Source: Terriglobia bacterium (GTDB lineage Bacteria > Acidobacteriota > Terriglobia > Versatilivoradales > Versatilivoraceae). Taken from it: DNA of 64,000 bases. The stretch is from NCBI GenBank assembly GCA_951813285.1, contig OX638355.1:1360653-1424652 (forward strand), read 5' to 3'. The notes beneath the pieces were generated by a model that was not told the origin of the DNA, did not search any database, and worked only from the letters and a program-made list of their open reading frames with translations. Positions 1-9,877 of the stretch are shown in pieces. Within the stretch, counting starts at the first letter, position 1. Every line of letters starts with the position of its first letter. The translations under genes and the position numbers were made by a program.

Positions 1-2
1 AG

Positions 3-1451
3 AACCGCGACGAGTACACCGCCGAGCGGGTCTTTTGGGTGCCACCCGAGGCACGCTGGCAGAACCTCCAGAACCAGGCCGCGCGGTCCGACATCGCCAC
101 GCTGATCGATGACGCCATCCTTGCCGTCGAGCGCGACAACCCGAACCTCAAGGGAAAGCTGCCGCGCGATTACGCCCGCCGCGGCATCGCGCCGGAAAAG
201 ATGAAGGGACTGATCGACCTAATCGCCGATATCGGCTTCAAGGATGATCGCGCCAAAGCTCGCGACACGCTTGGTCGCGTCTACGAGTACTTCCTGGGCA
301 AGTTTGCGCAGGCCGAGGGCAAGCTCGGCGGCGAGTTCTTCACGCCGCGCTGCATTGTGCGACTGCTGGTCGAGATGCTCGAGCCGTACGAGGGCCGCGT
401 CTACGATCCCTGCTGCGGCTCGGCGGGCATGTTCGTGCAGTCCGAGCGTTTCGTGGAAGCCCACGGCGGGCAGAAGACCGACATTTCGATCTTCGGCCAG
501 GAATCCAATCCCACCACTTGGCGGCTTGCGCATATGAACCTGGCCATCCGCGGCATCGAAGCCAACCTTGGCTCTCAGCCCGCCGACAGCTTCCTGCGCA
601 ATCTGCACCCCGACCTCAAGGCCGACTACATCCTCGCCAATCCGCCGTTCAACATCTCGGACTGGTCGGGCAAGCTGCTGGCCGACGACGTGCGCTGGCG
701 CTACGGCACGCCACCCGTCGGCAATGCCAACTACGCCTGGATTCAGCACTTCATCCACCACATGGCCCCGCCCAACGGCCACGGGGGCGGAGTCGCCGGC
801 TTCGTCATGGCTAACGGCTCGCTCTCCACCGCCTCCGGCGGGGAAGGCGAAATCCGCCAGCGCATCGTCGAGGCCGACCTCGTGGACTGCATCGTCGCAC
901 TGCCGGCCCAACTCTTCCTGACCACCGGCATCCCCGCCTGCCTCTGGTTCCTCACCCGCGACAAGACCGGCAGGAACCTCAGGCACGGTGGGCGCGACCG
1001 CAAGGGCGAGACGCTCTTCATCGATGCGCGCAAGCTCGGGACGATGCAGACCCGCACGTTGCGCGTGCTTACCGGAGGCGACGACGGCAAAGGCATGCTG
1101 GCCGACGGCATGGGTGACCCGAACTTCGATTCCGACCTCGGCCGCATCCTCTACGCCTTCCGCCAGTGGCGCGGCGAACCCGCACCGGAGTGGTGGGTCG
1201 AAGCGCAGCATGGTGAGTGGGCGTACAGCGACATTCCCGGCTTTTGCAAAGCAGATACGATTGCGGGAATCAGCAAGCACGCCTTCGTACTCACCCCGGG
1301 CCGCTACGTCGGCGCCGAGCAGCAAGAGGACGACGGCGAACCGTTCGCGCAGAAGTACCCCCGGCTGCTGGTGGAGTTGGAAGAGTGTTTTGGGAAAGGG
1401 GAGCGACTGGTGGCCGTGGTCCGTGAACAGTTGCTACGTGTTAAGGAATGA
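3..1451 (+). CDS. hsdM: Type I restriction-modification methyltransferase subunit HsdM (5' end outside window)
   Basis: This subunit transfers a methyl group from S-adenosylmethionine to adenine N6 in the target chosen by HsdS. The reading frame is open from base 3, so the true start lies upstream; the apparent GTG at 39 is internal. The AdoMet-binding motif DPCCGSAGM begins near base 405 and the catalytic NPPF motif is at 640-651, followed by FNISDW. A segment beginning [16 protein letters not shown], typical of the N-6 methylase domain, precedes them. The stop overlaps the hsdS start as ATGA at 1448-1451, which indicates translational coupling. The family assignment is secure; only the N-terminal domain is missing from view. 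Confidence 0.95.
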   Translation, partial: NRDEYTAERVFWVPPEARWQNLQNQAARSDIATLIDDAILAVERDNPNLKGKLPRDYARRGIAPEKMKGLIDLIADIGFKDDRAKARDTLGRVYEYFLGKFAQAEGKLGGEFFTPRCIVRLLVEMLEPYEGRVYDPCCGSAGMFVQSERFVEAHGGQKTDISIFGQESNPTTWRLAHMNLAIRGIEANLGSQPADSFLRNLHPDLKADYILANPPFNISDWSGKLLADDVRWRYGTPPVGNANYAWIQHFIHHMAPPNGHGGGVAGFVMANGSLSTASGGEGEIRQRIVEADLVDCIVALPAQLFLTTGIPACLWFLTRDKTGRNLRHGGRDRKGETLFIDARKLGTMQTRTLRVLTGGDDGKGMLADGMGDPNFDSDLGRILYAFRQWRGEPAPEWWVEAQHGEWAYSDIPGFCKADTIAGISKHAFVLTPGRYVGAEQQEDDGEPFAQKYPRLLVELEECFGKGERLVAVVREQLLRVKE

Positions 1452-2776
1452 TGCCGACTAGGTGGCCCATGCGCTCAGTCCTTGAGCTCCAGGATGAAGG
1501 GACCTTGCTCATCGAGGACGGCAATCACGGTGAGTACCGTCCGCGCAGTGATGAGTTCGGCCGAGGAGAGTATGCGTTCATTCGGGCAGCAGATATGGAT
1601 GACGGAAGAGTGCTCTTCGACTCAGCGCAGCGGATAAACGACCAAGCCCTAGCGCGGATCCGTAAGGGCGTTGGCCAAGGCGGCGATGTACTCTTCTCCC
1701 ACAAGGGCACGGTTGGGAAGCTCGCACTCGTCCCGCTCGACGCCCCTCCCTTTGTCTGTTCGCCGCAGACCACGTTCTGGAGGACGCTCAATGAAACACG
1801 CCTTGATCGGCGATTCCTGCACTGCTTCATGCGCTCCAGCGCATTCACAGACCAGTGGATGGCGCGAAGCAATGAAACCGACATGGCGGCTTACGTCAGC
1901 CTCACGGCGCAGCGGCAGTTAAATGTTGCTCTGCCCGAAATCGACGAACAACGCGCTATTGCCAGTGTCCTCGGCGCGCTCGATGACAAGATCGAGCAGA
2001 ATCAGCGGACGGCGCGGGCGCTGGAGCAGCTGGCGCGTGCGATCTTCCAGGCGTGGTTCGTATGCTTCGAGCCAGTGAAGGCCAAGGCTGCTGGCGCAGC
2101 CTCCTTCCCCTCTGTGCCCCAGCCCGTCTTCGACGCCCTGCCCAGCCGCTGCGTCGATTCCGAGATCGGCCTCGTGCCGGAGGGGTGGCGGGTGAAGGGG
2201 ATCGCAACGATCGCGACCTTTCTGAACGGACTGGCACTTCAGAAATACCCGCCTCGCGGTGATGGCGAAGACTTGCGAGTGATCAAGATCGCCCAACTCC
2301 GCAAGGGTTTAGTAGAAGGCGCCGCCTGGGCGAACGGCGATGTGCCCGAGCAGTATGTGATCGGTGATCGTGATCTGTTGTTCTCGTGGTCCGGCACCCT
2401 CGAAGCCGAGTTCTGGTTCGGCGGCAGGGGCGCGCTGAATCAGCACCTGTTCAAGGTCACTTCTTCGCGCTACCCGAGTTGGTTTTGCTTTCACTGGATT
2501 CGGCAGCACCTGCCGTGGTTCCGCGCCATCGCGTCAAGCAAGGCAACAACGATGGGGCACATCAAGCGTGGACACCTTCAAGAAACGCCGGTCGTCGTGC
2601 CTCCGAATGAGGTTCTTCATGAAGCGAACGAAGTGATTAGCCCGATTTACGATCTCTTCGGCCAGTTTATGATCGAATCGCGGAAGCTGGCGGCGATGCG
2701 CGACGCGCTCCTTCCGAAGTTGCTGTCCGGCGAAGTGCGGGTGCGGGTGGATGGAGGAGCCGATGGTGAGTCCTGA
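1448..2776 (+). CDS. hsdS: Type I restriction-modification specificity subunit HsdS
   Basis: HsdS recognises the bipartite DNA target for the HsdM and HsdR subunits. The 442-residue protein has the usual layout: a first target-recognition domain (about 1-165), a central conserved helix ([20 protein letters not shown], then the [14 protein letters not shown] helix), a second recognition domain (about 230-400), and a C-terminal helix ending [12 protein letters not shown]. The central and terminal spacer helices repeat each other, as expected for this subunit. The start overlaps the hsdM stop, and the 3' end overlaps the following Abi-like gene. The specificity cannot be read from the sequence. 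Confidence 0.93.
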   Translation: MMPTRWPMRSVLELQDEGTLLIEDGNHGEYRPRSDEFGRGEYAFIRAADMDDGRVLFDSAQRINDQALARIRKGVGQGGDVLFSHKGTVGKLALVPLDAPPFVCSPQTTFWRTLNETRLDRRFLHCFMRSSAFTDQWMARSNETDMAAYVSLTAQRQLNVALPEIDEQRAIASVLGALDDKIEQNQRTARALEQLARAIFQAWFVCFEPVKAKAAGAASFPSVPQPVFDALPSRCVDSEIGLVPEGWRVKGIATIATFLNGLALQKYPPRGDGEDLRVIKIAQLRKGLVEGAAWANGDVPEQYVIGDRDLLFSWSGTLEAEFWFGGRGALNQHLFKVTSSRYPSWFCFHWIRQHLPWFRAIASSKATTMGHIKRGHLQETPVVVPPNEVLHEANEVISPIYDLFGQFMIESRKLAAMRDALLPKLLSGEVRVRVDGGADGES

Positions 2777-3485
2777 CCGACCCGTTGTACTCCATGGTTG
2801 TCGCCAACTCTTCGAACGGTATCCAGCTTCAACATCGTTGAGACCTGCGGTCGAGGTCATCGAACGCACAATCCAGGATGAACCCGGTATTGCATTCACA
2901 CATTGCCGAGGTTTACTGGAAACCGTATGCGTCACGATACTCACGGACCGCGGCATCGAGATCACGCCGAATCCCAAGCCGAACTGGCTCATGAGGCAGG
3001 TAATCAAGACATTGCAACTGACAAATCTGAACCCCGACGACAAGGAAGCTGAACATGGCGTTGCCAGTATCCTGCGGGGACTGAACTCGCTGGTTGACGG
3101 TGTCGTGGCCTTGCGCAAGAGCCAGGGTGTCGGACCACATGGTCGCGATGCAATGGAATCTGTGCTTTCTGTTGATTATGCGATGCTGACCGCGACAGCG
3201 GTCGATGCGGCTGTCGGGCTTATGTTCCGGCTACATCAAGAGCAAATCGGACGCGACCCGATCAACTTCTTGAGATTCGGAGTTCAGCCAGACTTCGACA
3301 GATTTCTTGACGCCAAGTACTCAGACATCGAGATCGAAGAGGTTCTGATCAGTGCGAGTCAGGCGCTTCACCATCAGGATCGCTTGGCCTATCATAAGAG
3401 CCTTGTGGAGTTCAGAAACCGATCCGAAGCGGAGACCGAGGAGATAGGGGAAGGCGAGAGCATATCAGAGGACTCCGATGGATGA
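2763..3485 (+). CDS. Abortive infection-like protein (Abi_C-type) embedded in the RM operon
   Basis: This 240-residue protein resembles the abortive-infection C-terminal family (Abi_C). Its middle reads VASILRGLNSLVDGVVALRK followed by GVGPHGRDA, matching the LxxLVxGVxALRxxxGxxHG-type signature of that family, with alanine-rich helices after it. I prefer the ATG at 2763 because GGAGGAG lies just upstream; an in-frame ATG at 2751 is possible. It overlaps the 3' end of hsdS by 14 bp and the start of hsdR by 8 bp, so it is translated as part of the RM operon. A defensive role linked to type I restriction is inferred. The biochemical activity of the family is not evident from the sequence. Confidence 0.75.
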   Translation: MVSPDRPVVLHGCRQLFERYPASTSLRPAVEVIERTIQDEPGIAFTHCRGLLETVCVTILTDRGIEITPNPKPNWLMRQVIKTLQLTNLNPDDKEAEHGVASILRGLNSLVDGVVALRKSQGVGPHGRDAMESVLSVDYAMLTATAVDAAVGLMFRLHQEQIGRDPINFLRFGVQPDFDRFLDAKYSDIEIEEVLISASQALHHQDRLAYHKSLVEFRNRSEAETEEIGEGESISEDSDG

Positions 3486-6400
3486 ACTGACTGCAGAACT
3501 CGCTGCAGCTGCGTGGTTTGAGTCTGTCAGGATTCCCGTCATGTCGGCATCCGAGCTGACCGAAGAGGGTCAATTCAGATCGGGAATGGTGATTCTGACT
3601 ACGGTACTGAGCGGCGTTCTTCGTCGTCTCAACCCCGATCTACCACCCAACAGCATCGAAGAGGTCGTACGCACCCTCTCGCGCCCGCCGCACCCGACGC
3701 TGGTCCAGAACAACCGCTGGTTTCACACGCTGGTCACCGACGGCGTCGAGGTAGAGTACCGCGAGGCGGAGAGCGGGGAGCCCCGCGGCGCCCGTGCCCG
3801 AGTGGTCGATTTCGACAACCCGGCCGCGAACGATCTACTGGTACTGCGCCAGTTCAGCGTCGCCGGAGCGTCGGGCAAGATCATCCGCCCGGACCTGACA
3901 GTGTTCCTGAACGGACTGCCGGTCGCGGTGATCGAGCTGAAAGACCCGACCCACACCCAGGCAAACCTGGGCGTGGCCATCGACCAGTTCGAACGCTACA
4001 TGCGGACCGCCCCCGACCTGTTCGTGTCGAACCTGGTGCTGGTCGTCTCGGACGGCCTGCTGACCCGCGTCGGTTCGATCACCAGCGGCCGCAGCCGCTT
4101 CATGCCCTGGCGCCCGATCGACGATCGTAAAGGTGGCGGCGCGCCTACGCTGGAGGCATTGATCCGGGGCCTGTTCGATCCGCGGACGTTGGTCGATTAC
4201 CTCCGGACCTGTGTCACCTTCGAGGAGGACCAGCGTGGCGAGATCACCAAGAACATCGCGGGCTACCACCAGTTCCGCGCGGTGCGCAAGGCGCGCGACA
4301 GAGTACTTGCGCGTCTCAAGCCGCCGTCCGGCACGGGCGACGGTCGCGGGGGCGTGATCTGGCACACCCAGGGTTCGGGCAAGTCGTTGACCATGTTGAT
4401 GTTGGCCGGGGGACTGATCCGAGAGTCGCGCATGACCAATCCGACGATCGTCATGATCACCGACCGCAACGATCTGGACAATCAGCTCTTCGATACATTC
4501 GCCGCCGGGCGTGCACTGCTTCGGCAGGACCCGGTCCAGACCGTAAGCCGGGAGCATCTCAAGGTGCTGCTCGACCACGCGGCGGGCGGAGTGGTGTTCA
4601 CGACGATCCAGAAGTTCGCCGAGGCGCACGGCGTGGTCTCGGAGCGCTCGAATGTGGTCGTTATGGCCGACGAGGCCCATCGCAGCCAGTACGGCTTCGT
4701 CGAGGGCGGCGCGCGCTGGATGCGCGAGGCGTTGCCGAACGCCACCTTCGTCGGCTTCACCGGCACACCGCTGGAGCGCGACGACAGAAACACGATTCAC
4801 GTCTTTGGCGAGTACGTAGACGTTTACGACATCCGCCAAGCCGTCGAGGACGGCGCCACACGGCCGCTCTACTACGAATCCCGGATCATCAAGCTGAAAG
4901 TGGACGAGGAAGGCGCGCGCGTCGCCGAGGAAAAGGTTAAGTACGTTTCTAACCCCGAACGCGGTGGGGAAGGGACAGAGGACACCGTGCAGGTACCGCT
5001 GGAGTCCCTCGTCGGAGCCCAGGACCGCATCGAACGCTTAGCGGCGTTCATCGTCGAACATTGGGAGACGCGCCGCGCCGCCATGGAAGGCAAGGCGATG
5101 GTGGTGACCATGAGCCGCGACATCGCCGCGCGGCTCTACGAGGCCATCCGCACCCTGCGCCCGGACTGGCACGACGCCGACGACGAACGGGGAGCGATGA
5201 AGGTGGTCGTGACCGGCACCAACGAAGATCCCGAGCCGCTCAGGAACCATGTGCGTACCAAGGCCGCTCGCAAGCGTCTGGCGGAACGCTTCAAGGCCCC
5301 CCATGACGACCTGCGCCTGGTGATCGTCTGTGACATGTGGCTGACCGGTTTCGACTGCCCGCCGGCGCATACCATGTATCTCGATAAGCCACTTGCCGGG
5401 CACAACCTGATGCAGGCCATCGCGCGCGTGAATCGTGTCTATGGCGACAAGCCCGGTGGATTGATCGTGGACCTGCTGGGCCTGGCCGACCAGTTGGCAG
5501 ATGCGCTCGCGACCTACACCCAAGCCGGCGGCACGGGTGAGGCCGTCAGGAAGGTACAGAACGAGGCTGTGCCTGCCATGCAAGCGGCATTCGAGAAACT
5601 TCGTGGCTTCTTCCACGGTTGCGACTACGAGCAGGCGCTCGACGCCAAACCGCAAGCCGTGCTTCCAGTGTATCTACGCGCGATCGATCACGTCTTTGGG
5701 CAGAACGACGGCTGGAAGCGCCTGCGCACAATGGTAAAGGAACTGTCGGCGGCCTTCGCGCTGGCGGTTCCGCGCCCGGAGACCGAGACCATCACGCCTC
5801 ACCTCGCCTTTTTCCAGCGCGTGATGGCGATGATTCGCAAACGACTGGCCGACGATACCGGCGGTGGCGCCGGTCGCGCTCGGCAACGCGACATCGACGC
5901 CGCCGTGCGACAGGTGATCGGCGGCGCGATCGATGCCGACGAAGTGGTTGACCTGTTCGCCGCCGCAGGGTTGTCTGAAGCCCGCCTCGACATACTCAGC
6001 GATGAATTCCTCGGTCGAGTGGCGGCGTTGGAGCAAAAGAACCTGGCCTTGGAGACGCTGCGTAAGTTGCTCAATGACCAGATTCGCATTACGGAGCGCA
6101 CGAACATTGTCCAGAGCCGAAGGTTTCGCGAGGCACTCGAAGAGGCGATGCTGCGCTATACGAACAAGGCAATCAACACCGCCGAGATGATCTCGCGGCT
6201 TATCGACTTGGCGAAGCGCCTGCGGGAGGCACAGCGGCACGGCGAAGAACTCGGCCTAAGCGCCGAGGAAACTGCTTTCTACGACGCCCTGGCGGAGAAC
6301 AGTTCAGCTAGAGAAGCGATGCAGAGCGATACGCTGCGTCTCATGGCCCGGAAACTGACCGAAATGGTAAAGAACATGCCCAAGCTCGACTGGACGCAGC

Positions 6401-6540
6401 GCGAGTCGGTACGGGCGAGGCTTAGGCGCAATGTTCGCCGACTGCTGGCAAAGTACGGCTACCCCCCAGATCTGGCCGAAGACGCAACTCAGCTCGTGCT
6501 GAAGCAGGCAGAGCGATCCACTGAGAATAAGGTAGTCTGA
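3478..6540 (+). CDS. hsdR: Type I restriction endonuclease subunit HsdR
   Basis: HsdR is the ATP-dependent translocase and nuclease of type I systems. In its 1,020 residues the N-terminal PD-(D/E)xK nuclease shows as RPDLTVF...ELK (D139, E153, K155). The SF2 motor follows with Walker A GSGKS (299-303), DEAHRS (398-403), FTGTP, and the late helicase motifs around DMWLTGFDCP and QAIARVNRVYG. The C-terminal 350 residues are helical, as expected for the subunit-docking part. GAGG lies upstream of the ATG at 3478. It overlaps the Abi-like gene by 8 bp and closes the operon. All expected catalytic motifs look intact, so the system is probably functional. Confidence 0.95.
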   Translation: MDELTAELAAAAWFESVRIPVMSASELTEEGQFRSGMVILTTVLSGVLRRLNPDLPPNSIEEVVRTLSRPPHPTLVQNNRWFHTLVTDGVEVEYREAESGEPRGARARVVDFDNPAANDLLVLRQFSVAGASGKIIRPDLTVFLNGLPVAVIELKDPTHTQANLGVAIDQFERYMRTAPDLFVSNLVLVVSDGLLTRVGSITSGRSRFMPWRPIDDRKGGGAPTLEALIRGLFDPRTLVDYLRTCVTFEEDQRGEITKNIAGYHQFRAVRKARDRVLARLKPPSGTGDGRGGVIWHTQGSGKSLTMLMLAGGLIRESRMTNPTIVMITDRNDLDNQLFDTFAAGRALLRQDPVQTVSREHLKVLLDHAAGGVVFTTIQKFAEAHGVVSERSNVVVMADEAHRSQYGFVEGGARWMREALPNATFVGFTGTPLERDDRNTIHVFGEYVDVYDIRQAVEDGATRPLYYESRIIKLKVDEEGARVAEEKVKYVSNPERGGEGTEDTVQVPLESLVGAQDRIERLAAFIVEHWETRRAAMEGKAMVVTMSRDIAARLYEAIRTLRPDWHDADDERGAMKVVVTGTNEDPEPLRNHVRTKAARKRLAERFKAPHDDLRLVIVCDMWLTGFDCPPAHTMYLDKPLAGHNLMQAIARVNRVYGDKPGGLIVDLLGLADQLADALATYTQAGGTGEAVRKVQNEAVPAMQAAFEKLRGFFHGCDYEQALDAKPQAVLPVYLRAIDHVFGQNDGWKRLRTMVKELSAAFALAVPRPETETITPHLAFFQRVMAMIRKRLADDTGGGAGRARQRDIDAAVRQVIGGAIDADEVVDLFAAAGLSEARLDILSDEFLGRVAALEQKNLALETLRKLLNDQIRITERTNIVQSRRFREALEEAMLRYTNKAINTAEMISRLIDLAKRLREAQRHGEELGLSAEETAFYDALAENSSAREAMQSDTLRLMARKLTEMVKNMPKLDWTQRESVRARLRRNVRRLLAKYGYPPDLAEDATQLVLKQAERSTENKVV

Positions 6541-6583
6541 TGATGACCCCACGGATTGTTTCGCATTCCGGAGGAATCTAGTC

Positions 6584-6720
6584 GTGAACGCAGCTGACGT
6601 ACCGTATGTTCGCCGAAACGGCCCCTACACGTTGATCGAAATTGCGACACCCGGGTACAAGTTGCCATTCGGCAACCTCCCTCGCCTCTTACTGGCTTGG
6701 GTGTGCACCGAAGCCAGACA
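6584..6720 (+). pseudogene. Remnant of a plasmid RepA-like replication initiator
   Basis: The first 45 or so residues contain YTLIEIATPGYKLPFGNLP followed by RLLLAWVCTEA, which resembles the conserved core of plasmid RepA-family initiators (LPYGxLPRLLLAWxxTEA). After CTEA, near base 6720, the similarity stops in every frame, and the rest of the 99-codon frame (to 6883) runs into the 3' end of the opposing sialidase gene. I read this as a broken fragment, either truncated by rearrangement or frameshifted. The stretch 6721-6828 holds nothing else I recognise. The remnant suggests plasmid-derived DNA between the RM operon and the secretion cluster. Confidence 0.45.
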
Positions 6721-6828
6721 CCGCCAAGCTGGAAAAGGGAAAGTCCTACCACTCCCGCAGGTTCAAGCGCTTTCTGACCCGCTGGGGGCCGCCCAAGCCC
6801 GGCCCGGCGCAAGCGCTGGTGAACGTCC

Positions 6829-7953
6829 TCAGCAGGACATGCGAGCCCACTTCACGTCCATCCGTTCCGTGAGCCCCGCATAGTAGACCAGCAGCACCTC
6901 CCCGTTGGACAGGACGGTGGCGTAGGGCAGGCCGTAGCTCCAGTCGCTCATGACGTCCAGGGTGTCGGCCATGTTCACTCCGGCGGAGGGGCGGCTTCTG
7001 AGGACGGCCGCGTGGTCGTAGATGACGATCTCGGTCTCGGACGGGAAAGCGGCGTCAATGGCGGGCGCCAGCCGGGCCCGGATGGATTGGGTGCCGAACC
7101 GGTCCACCCAGGCCAGCACCGTTCTGCCGTCGGGCAGGATGGCGGGGGTGGCCGCCTGGTCGCTGAAACCCAGGTCCTCGGGGTCCGACCAGCTCCGGCC
7201 CTCGTCCAGGCTGATGCGGCGCTGGATGTTGAGGTAGTTTCCCTCCTGGCTGTCGAAATACCAGGTGAAGGTGACGATGCGCCCGTCGGGGGCCACTCCC
7301 GCCCGTTGGTCCCAGTTGAACATCCTGCCGGTCGGGTCCTGGCTCACCGTGTGGGGGGCGCTCCAGGACCGCCCCTCATCCTCAGAATAGAGATAGACCA
7401 CCCGCTGATACCACTTGGAAGCGTCCAGGTAGGGCTTGTTGGTCTCCACGCTCAATGCCAGCCTGCCGCCGGCCAGCTCCATCAGGGGGCTGGTCACGCT
7501 GGGCGGCCCCAGCTCGTCCGGCGTGGGGATGACGCGCCAGGGGCTCCAGCTCCGGCCGCCGTCGTCCGACTCCGACCACAGCACCGTCATGGGCAGGCAG
7601 CCCTCGGTTTCGGAATGAAAGATCTTGGAGCCCGGGAAGGATTCGCGGTCCACCCACATGGAGACGAGCACCAGGCGCCCGGACGAGAGCTGGGTGGGAT
7701 AGGCCACCCAGAGCGAACCCTTCTTCCCCCCGATCCTGGGAGACTCCAGTGTGGTCGGTTCCGTCCAGCTCTGCCCCAGGTCCTCCGACCAGCAGAGTTC
7801 CACGGTGGCCCGATCCGAGTCCTTGTTGGGCCCCACCTTGTAGGTGGCCAGCACCCTCCCGTCCTTCAGTCCCAACACCATGGGAAAGGTTGCGACGGCC
7901 CGGTTGCTTCCCACGTCCCCCTGGTGCAAGGTCCCCCTGGCAACGATCTTCAT
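6829..7953 (-). CDS. Sialidase-like exo-glycosidase with Asp-box (BNR) repeats
   Basis: This 374-residue protein carries four Asp-box motifs: SEDLGQSW, SDDGGRSW, SEDEGRSW and SLDEGRSW. They are the hallmark of the six-bladed sialidase/neuraminidase beta-propeller. The family cleaves terminal sialic acids, but in Acidobacteria and Planctomycetes many members are general sugar-processing or uncharacterised propellers. The start at 7953 is chosen because GGAGGA precedes it; the frame extends to 7983 without a better start. No signal peptide is evident, so it may be cytoplasmic. It is convergent with the RepA remnant. The fold is secure, the substrate is not. Confidence 0.8.
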   Translation of the reverse strand: MKIVARGTLHQGDVGSNRAVATFPMVLGLKDGRVLATYKVGPNKDSDRATVELCWSEDLGQSWTEPTTLESPRIGGKKGSLWVAYPTQLSSGRLVLVSMWVDRESFPGSKIFHSETEGCLPMTVLWSESDDGGRSWSPWRVIPTPDELGPPSVTSPLMELAGGRLALSVETNKPYLDASKWYQRVVYLYSEDEGRSWSAPHTVSQDPTGRMFNWDQRAGVAPDGRIVTFTWYFDSQEGNYLNIQRRISLDEGRSWSDPEDLGFSDQAATPAILPDGRTVLAWVDRFGTQSIRARLAPAIDAAFPSETEIVIYDHAAVLRSRPSAGVNMADTLDVMSDWSYGLPYATVLSNGEVLLVYYAGLTERMDVKWARMSC

Positions 7954-8201
7954 GGCGTTCCTCCGGCTGTTTCCAACACTCATCGTCCATCACAGGGCTG
8001 CTAGTGTCTCAACAACACCCTGAAGACGCAATAGCAATCCCGAGCGGCTCAAGAACGTGGTGCGGAGGCGACTAATTCCGCGAAAGACCGTCCACTTCCA
8101 GCGTGCATTCGCAGGTGATGAGAGCCTCCCCAAGAACCGGTCCACGCAGGAAGCGATTGCTCGCAAACTCCGGGAGGAGAAAGAGAGAGCCGGAAGAAAC
8201 G

Positions 8202-9539
8202 TCAGCGATTCTCGCTACCCTGACCCATCAAACTCGTCAAGCGGTCACTCCAAGGGACGTGATTCCGGTTGCCACTGCGCCTGCGGCTGGAGGAGTTGGA
8301 ACGACGCCCACGATTGGGCGACTCTCCGCCGGGCCGCCTGCCACGCGCGTTATGACCATAGGGCCGGGGAGGGCGCGTGGACCGCTCGGAGACATCGGGC
8401 TCAAAGCCGACGACCTTGCGACGCGGGATCGGTGCGCCGATCATGCGTTCGGTGGCCTGAACCCAGCCGTGATCGATACCGGTGACGAAGGTGCAAGCGA
8501 TACCCTCTTGTTCCGCACGGCCCGTACGTCCGAGGCGGTGGGTGTAGGCTTCCGGAGTGTTCGGCACATCGAAGTTGATCACGTGGGAGACACCGCTCAC
8601 GTCTATGCCCCGAGCCACGATGTCCGTGGCTACCAGGATATTGAAGCGACGGGTGCGGAACCCCCACATGGCGTGATCGCGCTGGGACTGGGACATGGAT
8701 CCCTGAAGACCTACGGCCCGGTGTCCGTCCCGGCTCAACTGATCGGCCAATCGCCGGGCCCGGTGCTTGGTTCGAGTGAAGACAATGGCCGAGTCGCAAT
8801 CGTCTCCGGTGAGCAGGTGCTCAAGCAGGCCTCTCTTGCGCCCCTCCCCGACCATGTACAGTCCGTGATCGACGGTGGCGACCGGGGCGGTGCCGGCCAG
8901 CTCGACCACGTGGGGATTCGTCAACAAATCGTCCGCCAGTCGACGAATCTCTCGCGGCATGGTGGCCGAAAACAGCAGGTTTTGGCGCCGCTCGGGCATC
9001 GCAGCCAGAATCTTGCGAATGTCGGGCAAGAAACCCATGTCGAACATGTGGTCGGCCTCGTCGAGGACCAGCGTTTCCACCTGGCCGAGGCGGAGCACTC
9101 GCTGCCCGAGCAGGTCGAGCACGCGTCCCGGACAGCCCACGATGATTTCCGGGCGCCGGCGCAGCGAGTTGATCTGGCTGCGCGTCGAAACGCCGCCATA
9201 GACCGTGATGGTCTTCAGGCGCGTGAACTTGGACAGGGCGCGGATCTCAGCCGCGATCTGAGTGGCCAGCTCGCGCGTGGGAGCGAGCACCAGAGCTCGA
9301 GGGTCCGGGCGGCGCTCCTCGAGAAGCCGGTCGAGCAGCGGCAGCGCAAAGGCCGCCGTCTTGCCGGTGCCGGTCTGAGCCAGGCCCAGCACGTCGCGAC
9401 CGGCGCGACCCGCGGGAATAGTCTCCAGTTGGATCGGCCAGGGATTGTCGAAACCAATGCCGCGAATGCCGCGAACCAGGGATTCATGGAGTTCGAACCG
9501 GTCGAAACCGGTCGAAGCAGTAGATACGGAACTAGACAT
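8202..9539 (-). CDS. DEAD-box ATP-dependent RNA helicase (RhlE-like)
   Basis: This 445-residue RNA-dependent ATPase unwinds RNA in ribosome assembly or mRNA decay. Its motifs are complete and in order: Q-motif GFDNPWPIQ (29-37), AQTGTGKT (54-61), PTRELA, GCPGRVLDL, DEAD (160-163), SAT (191-193), VATDIVARGID and HRLGRTGR (334-341). The C-terminal 60 residues are rich in Arg, Gly and Ser, a typical RNA-binding tail. The ATG at 9539 is chosen because the conserved domain begins a few residues later; the frame extends to 9707 without conservation. It stands alone on the minus strand, divergent from the secretion cluster. Whether it is RhlE, CsdA or another subfamily is open. Confidence 0.93.
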   Translation of the reverse strand: MSSSVSTASTGFDRFELHESLVRGIRGIGFDNPWPIQLETIPAGRAGRDVLGLAQTGTGKTAAFALPLLDRLLEERRPDPRALVLAPTRELATQIAAEIRALSKFTRLKTITVYGGVSTRSQINSLRRRPEIIVGCPGRVLDLLGQRVLRLGQVETLVLDEADHMFDMGFLPDIRKILAAMPERRQNLLFSATMPREIRRLADDLLTNPHVVELAGTAPVATVDHGLYMVGEGRKRGLLEHLLTGDDCDSAIVFTRTKHRARRLADQLSRDGHRAVGLQGSMSQSQRDHAMWGFRTRRFNILVATDIVARGIDVSGVSHVINFDVPNTPEAYTHRLGRTGRAEQEGIACTFVTGIDHGWVQATERMIGAPIPRRKVVGFEPDVSERSTRPPRPYGHNARGRRPGGESPNRGRRSNSSSRRRSGNRNHVPWSDRLTSLMGQGSENR

Positions 9540-9672
9540 CAATATTTTTTTCTCCGCCGTACGCGCACAGGCAGACCCTGTACGGCAGGGCCGTAGTTTC
9601 CGACCCGGACAACAGTGAAGGGTAAGAGGGATTGGTTGAGGCGAGACCTTGGAAGGATTACTAACAGAGGTC

Positions 9673-9718
9673 CTGTTGATCGCCGCTTTCGGGCTGAGCC
9701 CGATCAAGGGACCAACAG
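9673..9718. other. Nested hairpin in the 5' leader of the helicase gene
   Basis: Outer arms CTGTTG/CAACAG (9673-9678 and 9713-9718) enclose a perfect 7-bp hairpin TCGGGCT-G-AGCCCGA (9689-9703). It lies about 135-180 bp upstream of the helicase start and about 160 bp before the VirB2-like start. It could be a leader structure for the helicase or a weak terminator; there is no long T run. The rest of 9540-9877 shows no gene. Confidence 0.3.
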
Positions 9719-9877
9719 TTTAGCCGGTATTGACAACAATTGCCAGCCGGCACTGGCTTCCTGAAAATTTTGGTTGCAATCCCGTCGAGAGTCATTGTAA
9801 GTTTCACTCACTCCCTCCGAGCAGCAATCTACAGTTTCCAAACCAGATCTTGCCGAAAGAGAACGGCGGAGGTCGTT

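Noticed and set aside
8103..9596. Long open frame on the plus strand opposite the DEAD-box helicase
   Set aside because: It is the antisense shadow of a gene with complete helicase motifs; it has no family resemblance and no ribosome binding site.
9730..9735. TTGACA as a -35 box for the secretion cluster
   Set aside because: No matching -10 element lies 16-18 bp downstream.
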